Source: Sporosarcina beigongshangi | GTDB lineage: Bacteria > Actinomycetota > Actinomycetes > Actinomycetales > Micrococcaceae | DNA: 64,000 nt | Reading direction: 5' to 3' | Assembly: GCF_016820535.1 (NCBI RefSeq) | Contig: NZ_JADHDY010000001.1 | Coordinates: forward strand, 62,001 to 126,000 | Shown here: piece after piece, positions 11,481 through 20,355 of the stretch | How positions within the stretch are numbered: the stretch's first letter is position 1 | Layout: each line of letters opens with the position of its first letter | The notes under the pieces: model-generated | The model's input: the letters and a program-made list of their open reading frames with translations, nothing else | Databases searched by the model: none | Told to the model about the DNA's origin: nothing | Translations under genes and position numbers: made by a program

Positions 11481-11654
11481 TCTCAAGTCAATCATGGTCC
11501 GGGGCCGTTTGAGCCCGCCAACCACAACCAGTCTTTAGTGTATGGGCGCTATTGACAAGTCGCCCGGGGTCTCGAAGGTACTTTCTACGGATTTTTCAAC
11601 CGTTTGGGGCCCGGCAGTCGCCATTCCGCCCCGTTACTCTGACATGATTCAACT

Positions 11655-12323
11655 ATGACTGAATCAACATCCCCCGCCCCGGCCGGCAAGGCGACCAAGG
11701 AAAAGATGGCACCGTGGCTGTTTTGGACCATTTTTGGCGTGGCCACGGCCGTGTTCGTGGTGCTGGTGTATCTGGTTGCGTCCGTGACGGTGCCGCTCAT
11801 GTGGGCCAGCGCAATCCGGGACCAGGTGGCGGGCAAGCTGGGCAACGCGATCCCGATCGGCATGTTCTACGGCTTCGTCTTCACCTTCGCCCCGATCACC
11901 ATTGCCTGGCAGGCTCGCCGGCGCAGCCTGAACAAATGGGTCCGCGTGGGGATGCTCGTCCTGGGTGTCCTCCTGCTGGTCCCCAACCTGCTCACCCTGG
12001 GCGTCATGTATGGTTCCTCGGCAACCGCCGCCGACGCCCGCGCCATCTGGGCCACCGGCGCCAATTGGTTCGGCACCTGGAGCCAGGTGTTCATGGTGGT
12101 GGGCGTGGTGTGCGCGGTCGCCTCCATCGTCCTGGTCCGCATGTGGCTCAGCCGCGGCAAGGCGCTGCGTGCCGTCAGGACCGCTGAGAAGCAGGAACGC
12201 GACGCCGCACGGGCACAGGAGCGCGCCGACAAGGCTGCCGCGAAGGCGGCGGCCAAGGCCGGCAGCCAGTCCCCGGGCCGCGCTGTTCCCCCGGCCGACG
12301 GCTCCGGTCCCCCGCAGGCCTAA
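11655..12323 (+). CDS. Conserved membrane protein, four predicted TM segments
   Basis: 222 residues, family not recognised. Hydrophobic spans at about residues 22-44, 67-84, 95-117 and 138-160 suggest four membrane segments. The C-terminal 55 residues are highly charged and alanine/lysine-rich (KQERDAARAQERADKAAAKA), probably a cytoplasmic coiled helix, ending in a Pro/Gly tail. No Shine-Dalgarno precedes the ATG; a TACTCT at -19 to -14 could mean a leaderless transcript. Its stop codon touches the ATG of crcB, so it may be part of the fluoride-channel operon. Confidence 0.8.
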   Translation: MTESTSPAPAGKATKEKMAPWLFWTIFGVATAVFVVLVYLVASVTVPLMWASAIRDQVAGKLGNAIPIGMFYGFVFTFAPITIAWQARRRSLNKWVRVGMLVLGVLLLVPNLLTLGVMYGSSATAADARAIWATGANWFGTWSQVFMVVGVVCAVASIVLVRMWLSRGKALRAVRTAEKQERDAARAQERADKAAAKAAAKAGSQSPGRAVPPADGSGPPQA

Positions 12324-12749
12324 ATGCGCCACCCCGGATCCCTGGCACTGGTTGCCGCGGGCGGCACGGCAGGTGTCGCCGCCCGCGAGGCCCTGACCCT
12401 GGCCGCCCCTTCCCTGGGAGTGCCCGACGGCGGAGCCCTGCCGTGGGCGGTCATCGCCGCCAACATTGGGGGTGCGTTCATCCTGGGATGGCTGTCCGGC
12501 GCGCTGGCAACCAACACCTCCATGCACCACACCACCCGCCGCGGCAGGGCCCTGAGGCTGTTGCTGGGAATCGGCTTTTGCGGCGGCTTCACCACCTACA
12601 GCACCTTCGCCGTCGGCGTGGTCCTGCTGGCCGGGGCAGCCGGTCCCGCAGCTGCCGCGGCCCTGGCGGGCGGAACCGTCCTGGCCGGCGCACTGGCATC
12701 GTGGCTGGGCCTGGCCGTCGGCACCGCGCGGGACGGGGGCCGCCCGTGA
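12324..12749 (+). CDS. crcB: Fluoride channel subunit CrcB/Fluc, first copy
   Basis: 141 residues, four hydrophobic helices. The family signature GFCGGFTTYSTF (residues about 90-101) includes the central Thr/Ser stretch of the fluoride pore, and AANIGGAF carries the conserved polar-track asparagine. Fluc channels are dual-topology dimers that let cytoplasmic fluoride escape. The ATG follows the preceding TAA with no gap. Its stop overlaps the start of the second copy (GTGA). No fluoride riboswitch was seen upstream. Confidence 0.93.
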   Translation: MRHPGSLALVAAGGTAGVAAREALTLAAPSLGVPDGGALPWAVIAANIGGAFILGWLSGALATNTSMHHTTRRGRALRLLLGIGFCGGFTTYSTFAVGVVLLAGAAGPAAAAALAGGTVLAGALASWLGLAVGTARDGGRP

Positions 12750-13126
12750 CTGCGCTGCTGTTTATCGCCGTGGCTGTGGCCGGAGGTGCAGGTGCGGCGA
12801 CCCGCTTCGCCGTGGACAGCGCCGTGCTGAACCGGGTGCGGCTGGGCTTCCCCTGGGTGACCCTGGGCATCAATGTCACGGGATCCTTCACACTCGGCCT
12901 GCTCACCGCCCTGGCAGCGGTCTCGATCTTGGCCCCCATCCCCGCGCTGTCATTGTGTGCCGGCTTTCTAGGCGGCTACACCACCTTCAGCACCACCAGC
13001 AATGACAGCGTCCGGCTGCTGCGGGAGAAGCGCTATGGCGCATCACTGGCCAACTTGGCAGGCACCCTCTTCGCCTGCCTGGTGGCAGCCGCTGCGGGGC
13101 TCGGCGTGGGCTCACTGTTCCAATGA
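12746..13126 (+). CDS. crcB: Fluoride channel subunit CrcB/Fluc, second copy
   Basis: 126 residues with the same fold: GINVTGSFTLG and GFLGGYTTFSTT. Adjacent crcB pairs in Gram-positive bacteria usually make an antiparallel heterodimer, each gene encoding one fixed orientation; that is the likely arrangement here. GTG start overlaps the first copy's TGA. The 3' end overlaps the convergent acetyltransferase gene by 15 bases. Confidence 0.93.
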   Translation: MTALLFIAVAVAGGAGAATRFAVDSAVLNRVRLGFPWVTLGINVTGSFTLGLLTALAAVSILAPIPALSLCAGFLGGYTTFSTTSNDSVRLLREKRYGASLANLAGTLFACLVAAAAGLGVGSLFQ

Positions 13127-13579
13127 CACATCCCATGCCATGTGCAGCAGCGGATGGGGCTCGCCGTGCGCATCCGAGTCGGTGCGGCCCAGAAGCGTGA
13201 ATCCACGTTTGATGTAGAAGACCACAGCGCGGGGATTCTGTTCGTTGACGTCAAGGGTCAGGGCCTGCCAAGACCTTTGGGCCGATTCCAGCAACATGGA
13301 ACCAACGCCCATGGAGCGTGCCTCGTCGGCAACAAAAAGCATGGCGACATGGCGCCCTGCCATGCCGATGAAGCCCAGGGTGCAGCCGTTGCGTTCGGCA
13401 ACCTGGATTTGCAGCTGGGGCAGGTACTGGTCGCGGATGACAGGCTCCATGCGCTCGATGGCCTCCACTGACAGGAAGTGGTGGGTGGCCTCCACGGAAT
13501 CCCGCCAGACATTGGTCAGTTCCTCAATGTCGCCTGGACCGCGTCCCGGACGCAACACCACGGCAGGGGCTGGCTGCAT
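13112..13579 (-). CDS. GNAT N-acetyltransferase, YjaB type
   Basis: 155 residues with GNAT fold. VWRDSVEATHHFL at the N-terminus and NEQNPRAVVFYIKRGF near the C-terminus match the E. coli YjaB family closely; the acetyl-CoA loop is SMGVGSMLLE. The physiological substrate of this family is unknown. It overlaps crcB tail to tail. Confidence 0.88.
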   Translation of the reverse strand: MQPAPAVVLRPGRGPGDIEELTNVWRDSVEATHHFLSVEAIERMEPVIRDQYLPQLQIQVAERNGCTLGFIGMAGRHVAMLFVADEARSMGVGSMLLESAQRSWQALTLDVNEQNPRAVVFYIKRGFTLLGRTDSDAHGEPHPLLHMAWDVSLEQ

Positions 13580-14075
13580 GGTTCACCGCATTCGTCCCCG
13601 CATACGGCCGGGGTGGGTCGTGGACGGTTTCTGCACCACCGTCCTGGAACAATTCCCACCCTAGCGGCCGGCCCACGCCCGGCACGTTGAAGTGACCGAA
13701 ACGTTATGGGAGTCCGGGTGCCGGGACTGGGCTCGGGCCGTTCCCGCCAGGTACAGGCCGCCCCTTCAGTGCCACCGCTTCAGGGCTGCGCACCGCCCCG
13801 TCATATATGCCGTTAAATAAGTCGACCCGCACAGCATCGGCGAGATACTGTACGGGCCTAACCGCCGCTAACTTTGAGAAAAGCGCCTTGGCTACCAAGA
13901 ACACTACCCGCCGCAGACCGCATTGCTGGCATCCGGCGTCGCGCATGAGCCACACCTCACACCGAGGGCCGCGACAGGGCCCAAAACACCTCCGGAAAGA
14001 TGTGACCCGCGCAACATTACCGGCAAGTAACAAATTTCCCCCGCAAACGGCACTTTGCGGGGTACGCTGGCGATT
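13580..14075. other. Intergenic region upstream of the acyl-CoA dehydrogenase
   Basis: 496 bases with no convincing gene. A 90-codon frame at 13807-14079 uses rare codons (AGA, CGA) and has no recognisable content. The region contains a TTAC-N6-GTAA dyad at 14017-14030 and a hairpin at 14039-14062, both close to the next start codon. Confidence 0.5.
14039..14062 (+). promoter_or_regulatory. Hairpin 13 bases before the acyl-CoA dehydrogenase start
   Basis: Perfect 9-bp arms (14039-14047 and 14054-14062) with a 6-nt loop. It covers the position where a ribosome-binding site would lie, so it could limit translation. The TTAC-N6-GTAA dyad at 14017-14030 just upstream has TetR-operator shape. Function of both is speculation. 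Confidence 0.4.
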
Positions 14076-15872
14076 ATGAGCCAATACCAGCCTCCAATTG
14101 CAGACATTGCCTTCGCCCTTGAGCATGTTGTGGGTTACCCGGACATCGCCAAGCTGCCAGGCTTCGAACACGCCGACCTCGACACCGTCGTCGAGTTGCT
14201 TGACCAGTGCGGGGAGTTCATGGCCGAGGCCGTGGCCCCCCTCAACCGGCAGGGCGACATCCAGGGATCCCACCTCCAACCGGACGGGACGGTGAAGACG
14301 CCTGACGGCTTCAAGGAGGCGTACCGGCAGTATGTCGACGCCGGCTGGGGCTCCGTTCCGCTGCCGGAACAGTACGGCGGCGGCGGCTTCCCGCGCACCA
14401 TCGGACTGGCCATCCAGGAAATGTTCAACAGCGCCAACCTGGCCTTCTCGCTGTGCCCGCTGCTGACCCAGGGCGCCATTGACGCGCTCCTGCACTACGG
14501 CAGCGAGGAACTGAAGGACCGCTACCTGCCCAAGATGGTCAGCGGCGAGTGGACCGGCACCATGAACCTGACCGAGCCGCAGGCCGGATCGGATGTCGGT
14601 GCGCTGACCACCAAGGCCGTGAAGAACGCCGACGGCAGCTATGCCATCACGGGGCAGAAGATCTTCATCACCTACGGCGACCACGACATGGCCGAGCAGA
14701 TCATCCACCTGTTGCTGGCCCGCACGCCCGGCGCGCCGGAAGGCACCCGGGGGATTTCCTGCTTCATTGTGCCCAAGTACCTGGTCAACGACGACGGTTC
14801 GCTCGGGGAGCGCAACCCGGTGGAGACTGTGTCGTTGGAACACAAGATGGGCATCCATGCCTCCCCCACCTGCGTGCTGTCATACGAGAACGCCACCGGC
14901 TACCTGATCGGAGAGGAAAACAAGGGCATGCGCATCATGTTTGTCATGATGAACGCCGCCCGCCTGGGCGTGGGCGCACAGGGCCTGGCCGTCGCGGAAC
15001 GCGCCTACCAGCAGTCCCTCGAATACGCACAGGACCGCCGGCAGGGCCAGGCCGTGGGGGCCACCGGCGCCAGCTCGGCCATCATCGAGTTCCCTGACGT
15101 CCGCCGCATGCTCATGACCCAGCGGGCCAGCATCGCCGCGCTGCGCTACCTGATGCTGCTTGATGCCAGCTACGTGGACCGCAGCACCAACGACCCCGAC
15201 CCCGCCGTCCGGGTCAGGGCCGACGAAATCGTGGGCCTGCTGACACCCATCTGCAAGTCGTTCGGCACCGACCTGGGCAACGAACTGACCTCGTTGGCAC
15301 TGCAGATCCATGGCGGGATGGGCTTCATCGAGGAGACCGGCGCAGCACAGCACGTGCGCGACATCCGCATCGCCGCCATCTATGAAGGCACCAACGGCAT
15401 CCAGGCGGCCGACCTCGTGGGCCGCAAGCTGGGCATCCGGGGAGGGGCCTCCGTCCTGGAGTTCCTGGCGGAGATGCGTGGCATCGACGCCGAGCTGGCA
15501 GCGGCCGGGGACAGCTTTGCCGGGATCCGCGAGGAGCTGGACCGCCAGTTCACGGCCCTTGAATCGGCAACCCACTGGATGCTGCGCACCGGGCTCGGCG
15601 ATCCCAACGCCGCCCTGGCCGGGTCCTCCCCGTACCTGCGCATGTGGGGGCTGTGCACCAGCGCCTGGATGCTGGCACGGGCGGCCGTTGCCGCTGCGGG
15701 GACGGATGATGCACGGCTTGCCCAAGAGCAGCTGGTGCTGGCCCGCTTCTACGCGCAACAGCTGCTGCCCCAGTGCGCAAGCTTGTTGGGCGCGGCCACG
15801 GCCGGTGCCAACGACCTGTTTGCCCTCGACGCACACAGCCTCGCCGGCCCCAGCTTCAAGGTCAACAGCTAG
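14076..15872 (+). CDS. Acyl-CoA dehydrogenase, long DmdC/AcdA type
   Basis: 598 residues, the long subfamily that includes DmdC (3-methylthiopropionyl-CoA dehydrogenase). N-terminal extension and helical domain, middle beta domain with MNLTEPQAGSDVG, then YEGTNGIQ with the catalytic glutamate at about residue 440, and an extra C-terminal helical domain. It oxidises an acyl-CoA at C2-C3, feeding electrons to ETF. The exact acyl substrate cannot be assigned, and no dmdB or dmdD lies nearby. The ATG gives the family start; a frame seven codons longer is open but lacks homology. Stop codons of this gene and the convergent GyrI-like gene overlap in CTAG. Confidence 0.92.
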   Translation: MSQYQPPIADIAFALEHVVGYPDIAKLPGFEHADLDTVVELLDQCGEFMAEAVAPLNRQGDIQGSHLQPDGTVKTPDGFKEAYRQYVDAGWGSVPLPEQYGGGGFPRTIGLAIQEMFNSANLAFSLCPLLTQGAIDALLHYGSEELKDRYLPKMVSGEWTGTMNLTEPQAGSDVGALTTKAVKNADGSYAITGQKIFITYGDHDMAEQIIHLLLARTPGAPEGTRGISCFIVPKYLVNDDGSLGERNPVETVSLEHKMGIHASPTCVLSYENATGYLIGEENKGMRIMFVMMNAARLGVGAQGLAVAERAYQQSLEYAQDRRQGQAVGATGASSAIIEFPDVRRMLMTQRASIAALRYLMLLDASYVDRSTNDPDPAVRVRADEIVGLLTPICKSFGTDLGNELTSLALQIHGGMGFIEETGAAQHVRDIRIAAIYEGTNGIQAADLVGRKLGIRGGASVLEFLAEMRGIDAELAAAGDSFAGIREELDRQFTALESATHWMLRTGLGDPNAALAGSSPYLRMWGLCTSAWMLARAAVAAAGTDDARLAQEQLVLARFYAQQLLPQCASLLGAATAGANDLFALDAHSLAGPSFKVNS

Positions 15873-16342
15873 CCGGCATTTCCGTTGGCGGCGCCACGGC
15901 CAGTGGCACCGCCAACGGCAACCACCGGCTGGCGCAGGATGGTCCTGAGTTTTTCGGGCGCCACGCGCCGGGGATCGCCCAGGTAGATCTCATGGTGGCG
16001 GCCGTTGAAGTCCAGCCCGTTGGCCGGCATGTACTCGCCGTGGAGCCTCGCCAGGACCGGACCTTCGTCACTGTAGGGGCCAAGGTGCAGGGTCTGGACG
16101 CACAGCCCCTCCGAGAGTGCCACCACGTAATCCCGGCCCAGTTCCTTCTTGCTGTGGAATTTCACGGCGTAGGACAGTGAATACAGGGCCTCCACCGCCC
16201 GGACATAGCTGGTGGCGGTGTTGGGGTTGCCGTGTCCGTCGATGCCGAGGTATTGGGCAGGCGGCACATCCACCAGGGTGAACTCCCTGGCGGTTGCCGC
16301 GTAAAGCGGCTTGGGCGCTTTTTTCACATCGTATTTTTTCAT
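15869..16342 (-). CDS. GyrI-like small-molecule-binding protein, internally shortened
   Basis: 157 residues. N-terminal half (FTLVDVPPAQYLGIDGHG, EALYSLSYAVKF) and C-terminal third (EGLCVQTLHLGPY, HHEIYL, APEKLRTILRQP) are textbook for the GyrI-like/COG4832 family. Members are normally about 200-215 residues. The roughly 60-residue stretch between GRDYVV and EGL, which usually holds the conserved Glu-Gly-Leu-Trp-Trp and Trp-Thr-Met-Met motifs, is absent in frame. It may be a functional variant or a deletion mutant. Divergent from the YhhN gene, 58 bases between starts. Confidence 0.85.
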   Translation of the reverse strand: MKKYDVKKAPKPLYAATAREFTLVDVPPAQYLGIDGHGNPNTATSYVRAVEALYSLSYAVKFHSKKELGRDYVVALSEGLCVQTLHLGPYSDEGPVLARLHGEYMPANGLDFNGRHHEIYLGDPRRVAPEKLRTILRQPVVAVGGATGRGAANGNAG

Positions 16343-16400
16343 GATTTTCCCCGTTGTCCCTGGTTGTGTTCCAGCCTAGGCGCCGTCCGCAAGGAGTCCT

Positions 16401-17108
16401 GTGTCTTTCGTAGGTGGCGCACCCGTGCGCCGTGCCAGCCCCCAGTGGCGGGGCTTCGTTCCGTTCGCAGCCATTTCGGCAGTGCACGTGGCCATCTTGC
16501 TTGCCGGCGGCGGCCCCTTGGCCCAGCCCACCAAGCTGCTGCTCATGCCGGCCCTCGCACTGGCCGTTGTGTGGGGCATTGGCTCCATCTCCCGGCAGCA
16601 GCTCCGCGGAGGTCCCGGCCTGCTGCTGTTGGCCCTGCTGTTTTCCTGGCTGGGCGACGGCGCCGGCACCTTCTTCCCCTTCGCCCCGACACTGCCGCTG
16701 ATGCTGGCATTCTTTGGCGTGGCCCACCTTTGCTACATGCGCTTGTTCTGGCGCCGCCTGGCACTCCGCAGGATCCCGTGGTGGGCGCTCATCTACTCCG
16801 CCTGGTATGTGGGGCTGCTGTGGTTCATGTGGCCGCGCACCGGCTCACTGGCCCCCGCCGTGGCCGTCTATGGCGTGGTCCTTGCCGGCACGGCGGTCCT
16901 GTCCACACGCTGCAATCCCCTCGTCGTGTGGGGCGCGGCGCTGTTCCTTGCTTCCGATTCCATCCTGTCCTTCACCCTCTTTGCCCCGGAGCTCATGCCG
17001 GGCTTCGCAAAGGGCGCCGTCATGGCCACCTACACGGCCGGGCAGGGGCTCATCGCGGCGGGCGCGCTGGCGCACCCGGCCGGACGCCGCCGTCGAACAT
17101 CTCCCTGA
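16401..17108 (+). CDS. YhhN/TMEM86-family membrane protein (putative lysoplasmalogenase)
   Basis: 235 residues, about eight hydrophobic segments. Family motifs visible: SWLGDGAG (residues about 84-91) and ASDSILSF (residues about 185-192), the aspartates thought to act in hydrolysis. Animal TMEM86B is a lysoplasmalogenase; bacterial roles are less clear. GTG start preceded by AAGGAG at four-base spacing. A bacterial lysoplasmalogenase call is family-level only. Confidence 0.85.
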   Translation: MSFVGGAPVRRASPQWRGFVPFAAISAVHVAILLAGGGPLAQPTKLLLMPALALAVVWGIGSISRQQLRGGPGLLLLALLFSWLGDGAGTFFPFAPTLPLMLAFFGVAHLCYMRLFWRRLALRRIPWWALIYSAWYVGLLWFMWPRTGSLAPAVAVYGVVLAGTAVLSTRCNPLVVWGAALFLASDSILSFTLFAPELMPGFAKGAVMATYTAGQGLIAAGALAHPAGRRRRTSP

Positions 17109-17267
17109 AACGGGGTCCCGGCAGCCGCTTTCCAGGGAACGCCGCCCCTGAGCATCACGCCCTGCCATCCCGCGAGCCCGACGCCATCGCAGCCCTTAGG
17201 GGCAAGCGGCAGCGGGCTGCGCCGCGGTCTCCACCGGCGTGGGTCGGGTGGGGGTTAGGGTGGTGCC

Positions 17268-17403
17268 ATGAGCCATGTAGCTGCCTCCGGCATCCCCTGC
17301 ACCTTCACCGTCGATGCCCTGCTGTTCGACCTCGACGGGACGCTGATCGACTCCACCCCTGCCACCGAGCGGGCGTGGCTCACGTGGGGCGAGCGGATGG
17401 GGC
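17268..17403 (+). pseudogene. HAD phosphatase, N-terminal fragment
   Basis: About 45 codons from an ATG: VDALLFDLDGTLIDSTPATE carries the nucleophile motif DxDGT of HAD-family sugar phosphatases, then homology stops at WGERMG near 17400. The rest of the open frame (to 17795) bears no HAD core, lysine or second aspartate motif. The break coincides with the end of an inverted DUF1214 fragment, so the gene was truncated by a rearrangement. Confidence 0.75.
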
Positions 17404-17554
17404 GGAAGTCGCACGCCGGTGCGGGCAGCCAGTTGACCTTCTTCGGCTCATCGGCCGGCTCTTCATGCTGCAGGTACACGGTGAGCGAGCCGTCTTCGCC
17501 GTACTCGATGCCCTCCGTGCGGTCGCCGATTGAGTACCGGTCGATGGGCCTTTG
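17396..17554 (-). pseudogene. DUF1254/DUF1214 protein, C-terminal fragment
   Basis: Minus-strand translation over this interval gives PIDRYSIGDRTEG, then YGEDGSLTVYLQHEEP and NWLPAPACDFRPI, the conserved C-terminus of DUF1214 proteins (large secreted or cytoplasmic proteins of unknown function). Upstream homology is lost at about 17554 and the frame has no natural stop at the usual place. It is a leftover of about 50 codons joined head-on to the HAD fragment. Confidence 0.7.
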
Positions 17555-17559
17555 CGTGC

Positions 17560-17800
17560 GGCAACGGCGACATCAAGGTGGGCGGCTTCCTCAAGCCCCC
17601 TCTGCCCGCCAAGGAGGCCCGCGGCCAGCGCGGCAGCGTTCGCGGGCGTGCTGCCCAGCTCAGCCAGGTACGGTGCGACAGTTGGTACCGGACCCGGGAA
17701 CGGGGCGCATCGCCTCGACTTGGCCCGGCAGCACCATTGGCTGCGTGGACCGTACCCGCGCACTCCAACCGTCGGAGTTCTTATTGGGCGCCTAAGCCTT
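17560..17800. other. Unassigned decayed sequence
   Basis: A minus-strand frame reads VAPYLAELGSTPANAAAL and GLEEAAHLDVAVA here. This looks protein-like, but no family is recognised and no start codon or ribosome-binding site fits. It is probably another gene remnant in the same scar. Confidence 0.35.
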
Positions 17801-17814
17801 GACTTGATTTTATG

Positions 17815-17866
17815 ACAAACAAAAAACCGCTCAAACACTGGGTATTCCCAGCGTTTGAGCGGTTTT
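17815..17866 (-). terminator. Intrinsic terminator of tRNA-Pro
   Basis: Arms 17827-17842 and 17847-17862 form a 16-bp stem with one mismatch and a 4-nt loop. On the minus strand the stem is followed by TTTTTTGTTT. It begins 12 bases after the tRNA 3' end. Confidence 0.93.
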
Positions 17867-17873
17867 GCATCGG

Positions 17874-17947
<74 letters not shown>

Positions 17948-18094
17948 ATTGTCCGGCCTTGGAAATTATCTCCCTTGGCTGAACCACCGGAAAAAGTTTA
18001 CCCCATATTTTCTGGCCGTTTGACCACTTTTGATGTGATGGCCATCTCACCTCCCGCCCGGTCCGGAATCCGGGCGGGAAACAAGGTCCGCAGG

Positions 18095-19636
18095 CTACTT
18101 CTTCTTGCTGCGCTTTTCGCGCACGCGCATGCTGACCTCAATGGGAGTGCCCTCGAAACCGAACGTCTCACGCAGGCGGCGCGTGATGAAGCGGCGGTAC
18201 CCGGCATCCAGGAAGCCGGTGGTGAACAGCACGAACTTCGGCGGCCGGTTGGAGGCCTGCGTGCCAAAGAGGATGCGGGGCTGCTTGCCACCGCGGACGG
18301 GGTGCGGGTGCTCGGCGACCAGCTCGCCCAGGAACGCGTTGAGGCGGCCCGTGGGGATGCGGCGGTCCCAGTTTTCCAGGGCCAGGTCCAGGGCGGGCAC
18401 CAGCTTGTCCTTGTGCCAGCCGGTCTTGGCCGAGATGTTCACGCGCGGGGCCCAGTCAACGTGCGCCAGGTCCGTCTCGGTTTCGCGCTCCAGGTACTTG
18501 CGGCGCTCGTCATCCATGAGGTCCCACTTGTTGTACGCCAGCACCAGGGCGCGCCCGGACTCAATGGCCAGCTGCAGGATGCGCACATCCTGCTCGCTCA
18601 GCACTTCGTCAACGGCCAGCAGCACCACGGCCACCTCGGCCTTCTCCAAGGCCGTCTGGGTCCGCAGCGAGGCGTAGAAGTCTGCGCCCTGCTGCATGTG
18701 CACGCGGCGGCGGATGCCGGCGGTGTCCACGAAACGCCAGGTGCGTCCGCCGAGCTCGATCATTTCGTCCACGGGGTCGCGGGTGGTTCCGGCGACGTTG
18801 TCAACAACCACGCGCTCGGAACCGGCCAGCTTGTTCAGCAGCGAGGACTTGCCCACATTGGGGCGCCCAATCAGCGCGATGCGCCGCGGTCCGCCGGAAC
18901 GTTCCAGGCCGGCGACGGCCGAGAACTCCGGCAGGACCTCCATGACACGGTCCAGCATGTCGGCCACGCCGCGGCCGTGCACTGCCGAAACGGGGAGCGG
19001 CTCGCCCAGCCCAAGGCCCCACAGCATGGCTGCGTCGGCTTCCTGGACGAGGTCGTCAATCTTGTTGCCGACCAGGATGACCGGCTTCTTGGACTTGCGC
19101 AGCATGCGCACGATGGCCTCGTCGGAGGAGGTGATGCCCACGATCGCGTCCACCACCAGGAGCACGGCGTCTGCCATTTCGACGGCGATTTCCGCCTGTT
19201 CGGCAACCCGCAGGTCGAGGCCGCGGGCATCCCGCTCCCAGCCGCCGGTGTCCACGAGGGTGAACTGGCGCCCGTTCCATTCGGCGTCGTACTGCACGCG
19301 GTCGCGCGTGACCCCGGGGGTGTCCTCAACGACGGCTTCGCGGCGGCCCAGGATGCGGTTCACCAGGGTGGACTTGCCCACGTTGGGCCGGCCCACAATG
19401 GCGAGCACAGGGTTCTGCCGCGTCGGGTCCCAGGTGGATCCGTCGTCGAACTCGCCGGAGAGCAGCGCGGCGTCGGCGTCATCCAGCTCGTAGTTCGCCA
19501 GGCCCGCCAGAAGCCCGGCAGCCCGCGCGTCGGCGTCCTCATCGGAGATCTCCGCCAGCCGCTCAGCGATCTGGTCGGTGCCGGTGGGCACGTAGTCCTG
19601 GTCGTCGCCTGGTGTGGCTGACTTGTTCTCGCTCAT
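18095..19636 (-). CDS. der: Ribosome biogenesis GTPase Der (EngA)
   Basis: 513 residues. Two tandem GTPase domains, each with GRPNVGKS(S/T) as G1, DTGGW and DTAGI as G3, NKIDD and NKWDL as G4, followed by the KH-like C-terminal domain. Essential for 50S subunit maturation. The N-terminal 75 acidic residues are an actinobacterial extension. ATG overlaps the TGA of plsC (ATGA). Last gene of the scpA-to-der run. Confidence 0.97.
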   Translation of the reverse strand: MSENKSATPGDDQDYVPTGTDQIAERLAEISDEDADARAAGLLAGLANYELDDADAALLSGEFDDGSTWDPTRQNPVLAIVGRPNVGKSTLVNRILGRREAVVEDTPGVTRDRVQYDAEWNGRQFTLVDTGGWERDARGLDLRVAEQAEIAVEMADAVLLVVDAIVGITSSDEAIVRMLRKSKKPVILVGNKIDDLVQEADAAMLWGLGLGEPLPVSAVHGRGVADMLDRVMEVLPEFSAVAGLERSGGPRRIALIGRPNVGKSSLLNKLAGSERVVVDNVAGTTRDPVDEMIELGGRTWRFVDTAGIRRRVHMQQGADFYASLRTQTALEKAEVAVVLLAVDEVLSEQDVRILQLAIESGRALVLAYNKWDLMDDERRKYLERETETDLAHVDWAPRVNISAKTGWHKDKLVPALDLALENWDRRIPTGRLNAFLGELVAEHPHPVRGGKQPRILFGTQASNRPPKFVLFTTGFLDAGYRRFITRRLRETFGFEGTPIEVSMRVREKRSKKK

Positions 19637-20355
19637 TGTTGCTGTCCTTTGTGCTTTGAAGATAGGTCATCGTCCGCAGGCAAATCCTGCCCTGTTGCGG
19701 TCTGGGCGCCGGCTATGTGGGCCGCCAGCCGAAGGCGGATTGTCTCGGTTGCTCTGTCCATTGAAACACGCCCGGAAACTCCCGGCTCGCGTGTCAGGGT
19801 GAATGGTTCACCAAACACCACGTGCAGCTTGCGCCGCGGTGCCGGAATTGTGTCGCGGTGTTCGCCGGTGCGCCGGGTGCCGAGGATCCCAACAGGCACG
19901 ACGGCGGCGCCTGAGTTCAGTGCCAGCCACGCCACCCCGCCGTTCATGGTGGCGGCGTCCCCGGTCCCCCGGGTGCCTTCCGGCAGGATGCCCACGCAGT
20001 CGCCACGGTCGAGCACGGCCTTGGCCTGCTGCAGCGCGGCACGGTCCCCCTCCCTGTTGACGGGGATCTGGCCGGAGGCCTCCAGGACCCAGCCGAGAAA
20101 TCCCTTGAACATGTCGTGGCGGACCATGACGTGCATGTGCCGGGGGCTGGCACCCACCATGACAGGGCCGTCAAGGTAGCTCAGGTGGTTGGCGGCAAAC
20201 ACCACCGGGCCCTGGGCCGGGACGTTTTCCCTGCCGGCCACGGCAGTGTTGTAGACCACATGGTCAAGAACCCTTCCCAGGGGCCTGCTCCAGCGGGTTT
20301 TCCAGGCCGGCGGTGCGCCCTTCAAAACCCGCAGGGACTTGTTGCTTGCTCCCAC
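19633..20355 (-). CDS. plsC: 1-acyl-sn-glycerol-3-phosphate acyltransferase
   Basis: 240 residues. The acyltransferase motif I is NHLSYLDGP (His-x4-Asp) near residue 56, and motif III is PEGTRGTG near residue 121. It transfers an acyl chain to lysophosphatidate in phospholipid synthesis. The GTG start abuts the TAA of cmk with no gap. The position between cmk and der is common in actinobacteria. Confidence 0.9.
   Translation of the reverse strand: MGASNKSLRVLKGAPPAWKTRWSRPLGRVLDHVVYNTAVAGRENVPAQGPVVFAANHLSYLDGPVMVGASPRHMHVMVRHDMFKGFLGWVLEASGQIPVNREGDRAALQQAKAVLDRGDCVGILPEGTRGTGDAATMNGGVAWLALNSGAAVVPVGILGTRRTGEHRDTIPAPRRKLHVVFGEPFTLTREPGVSGRVSMDRATETIRLRLAAHIAGAQTATGQDLPADDDLSSKHKGQQQ

Noticed and set aside
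11432-11654. Possible glycine or fluoride riboswitch upstream of gcvH and crcB
   Set aside because: I looked for the conserved cores of both classes and did not see them in this gap.
13807-14079. 90-codon frame in the gap before the acyl-CoA dehydrogenase
   Set aside because: Uses rare codons, no ribosome-binding site and no recognisable content.
17268-17795. Full HAD phosphatase gene
   Set aside because: Only the first 45 codons match the family; the rest lacks all later motifs.
17975-19621. 548-codon plus-strand frame antisense to der
   Set aside because: Complement of der; no motifs and rich in His, Gly and Val, typical of shadow frames.
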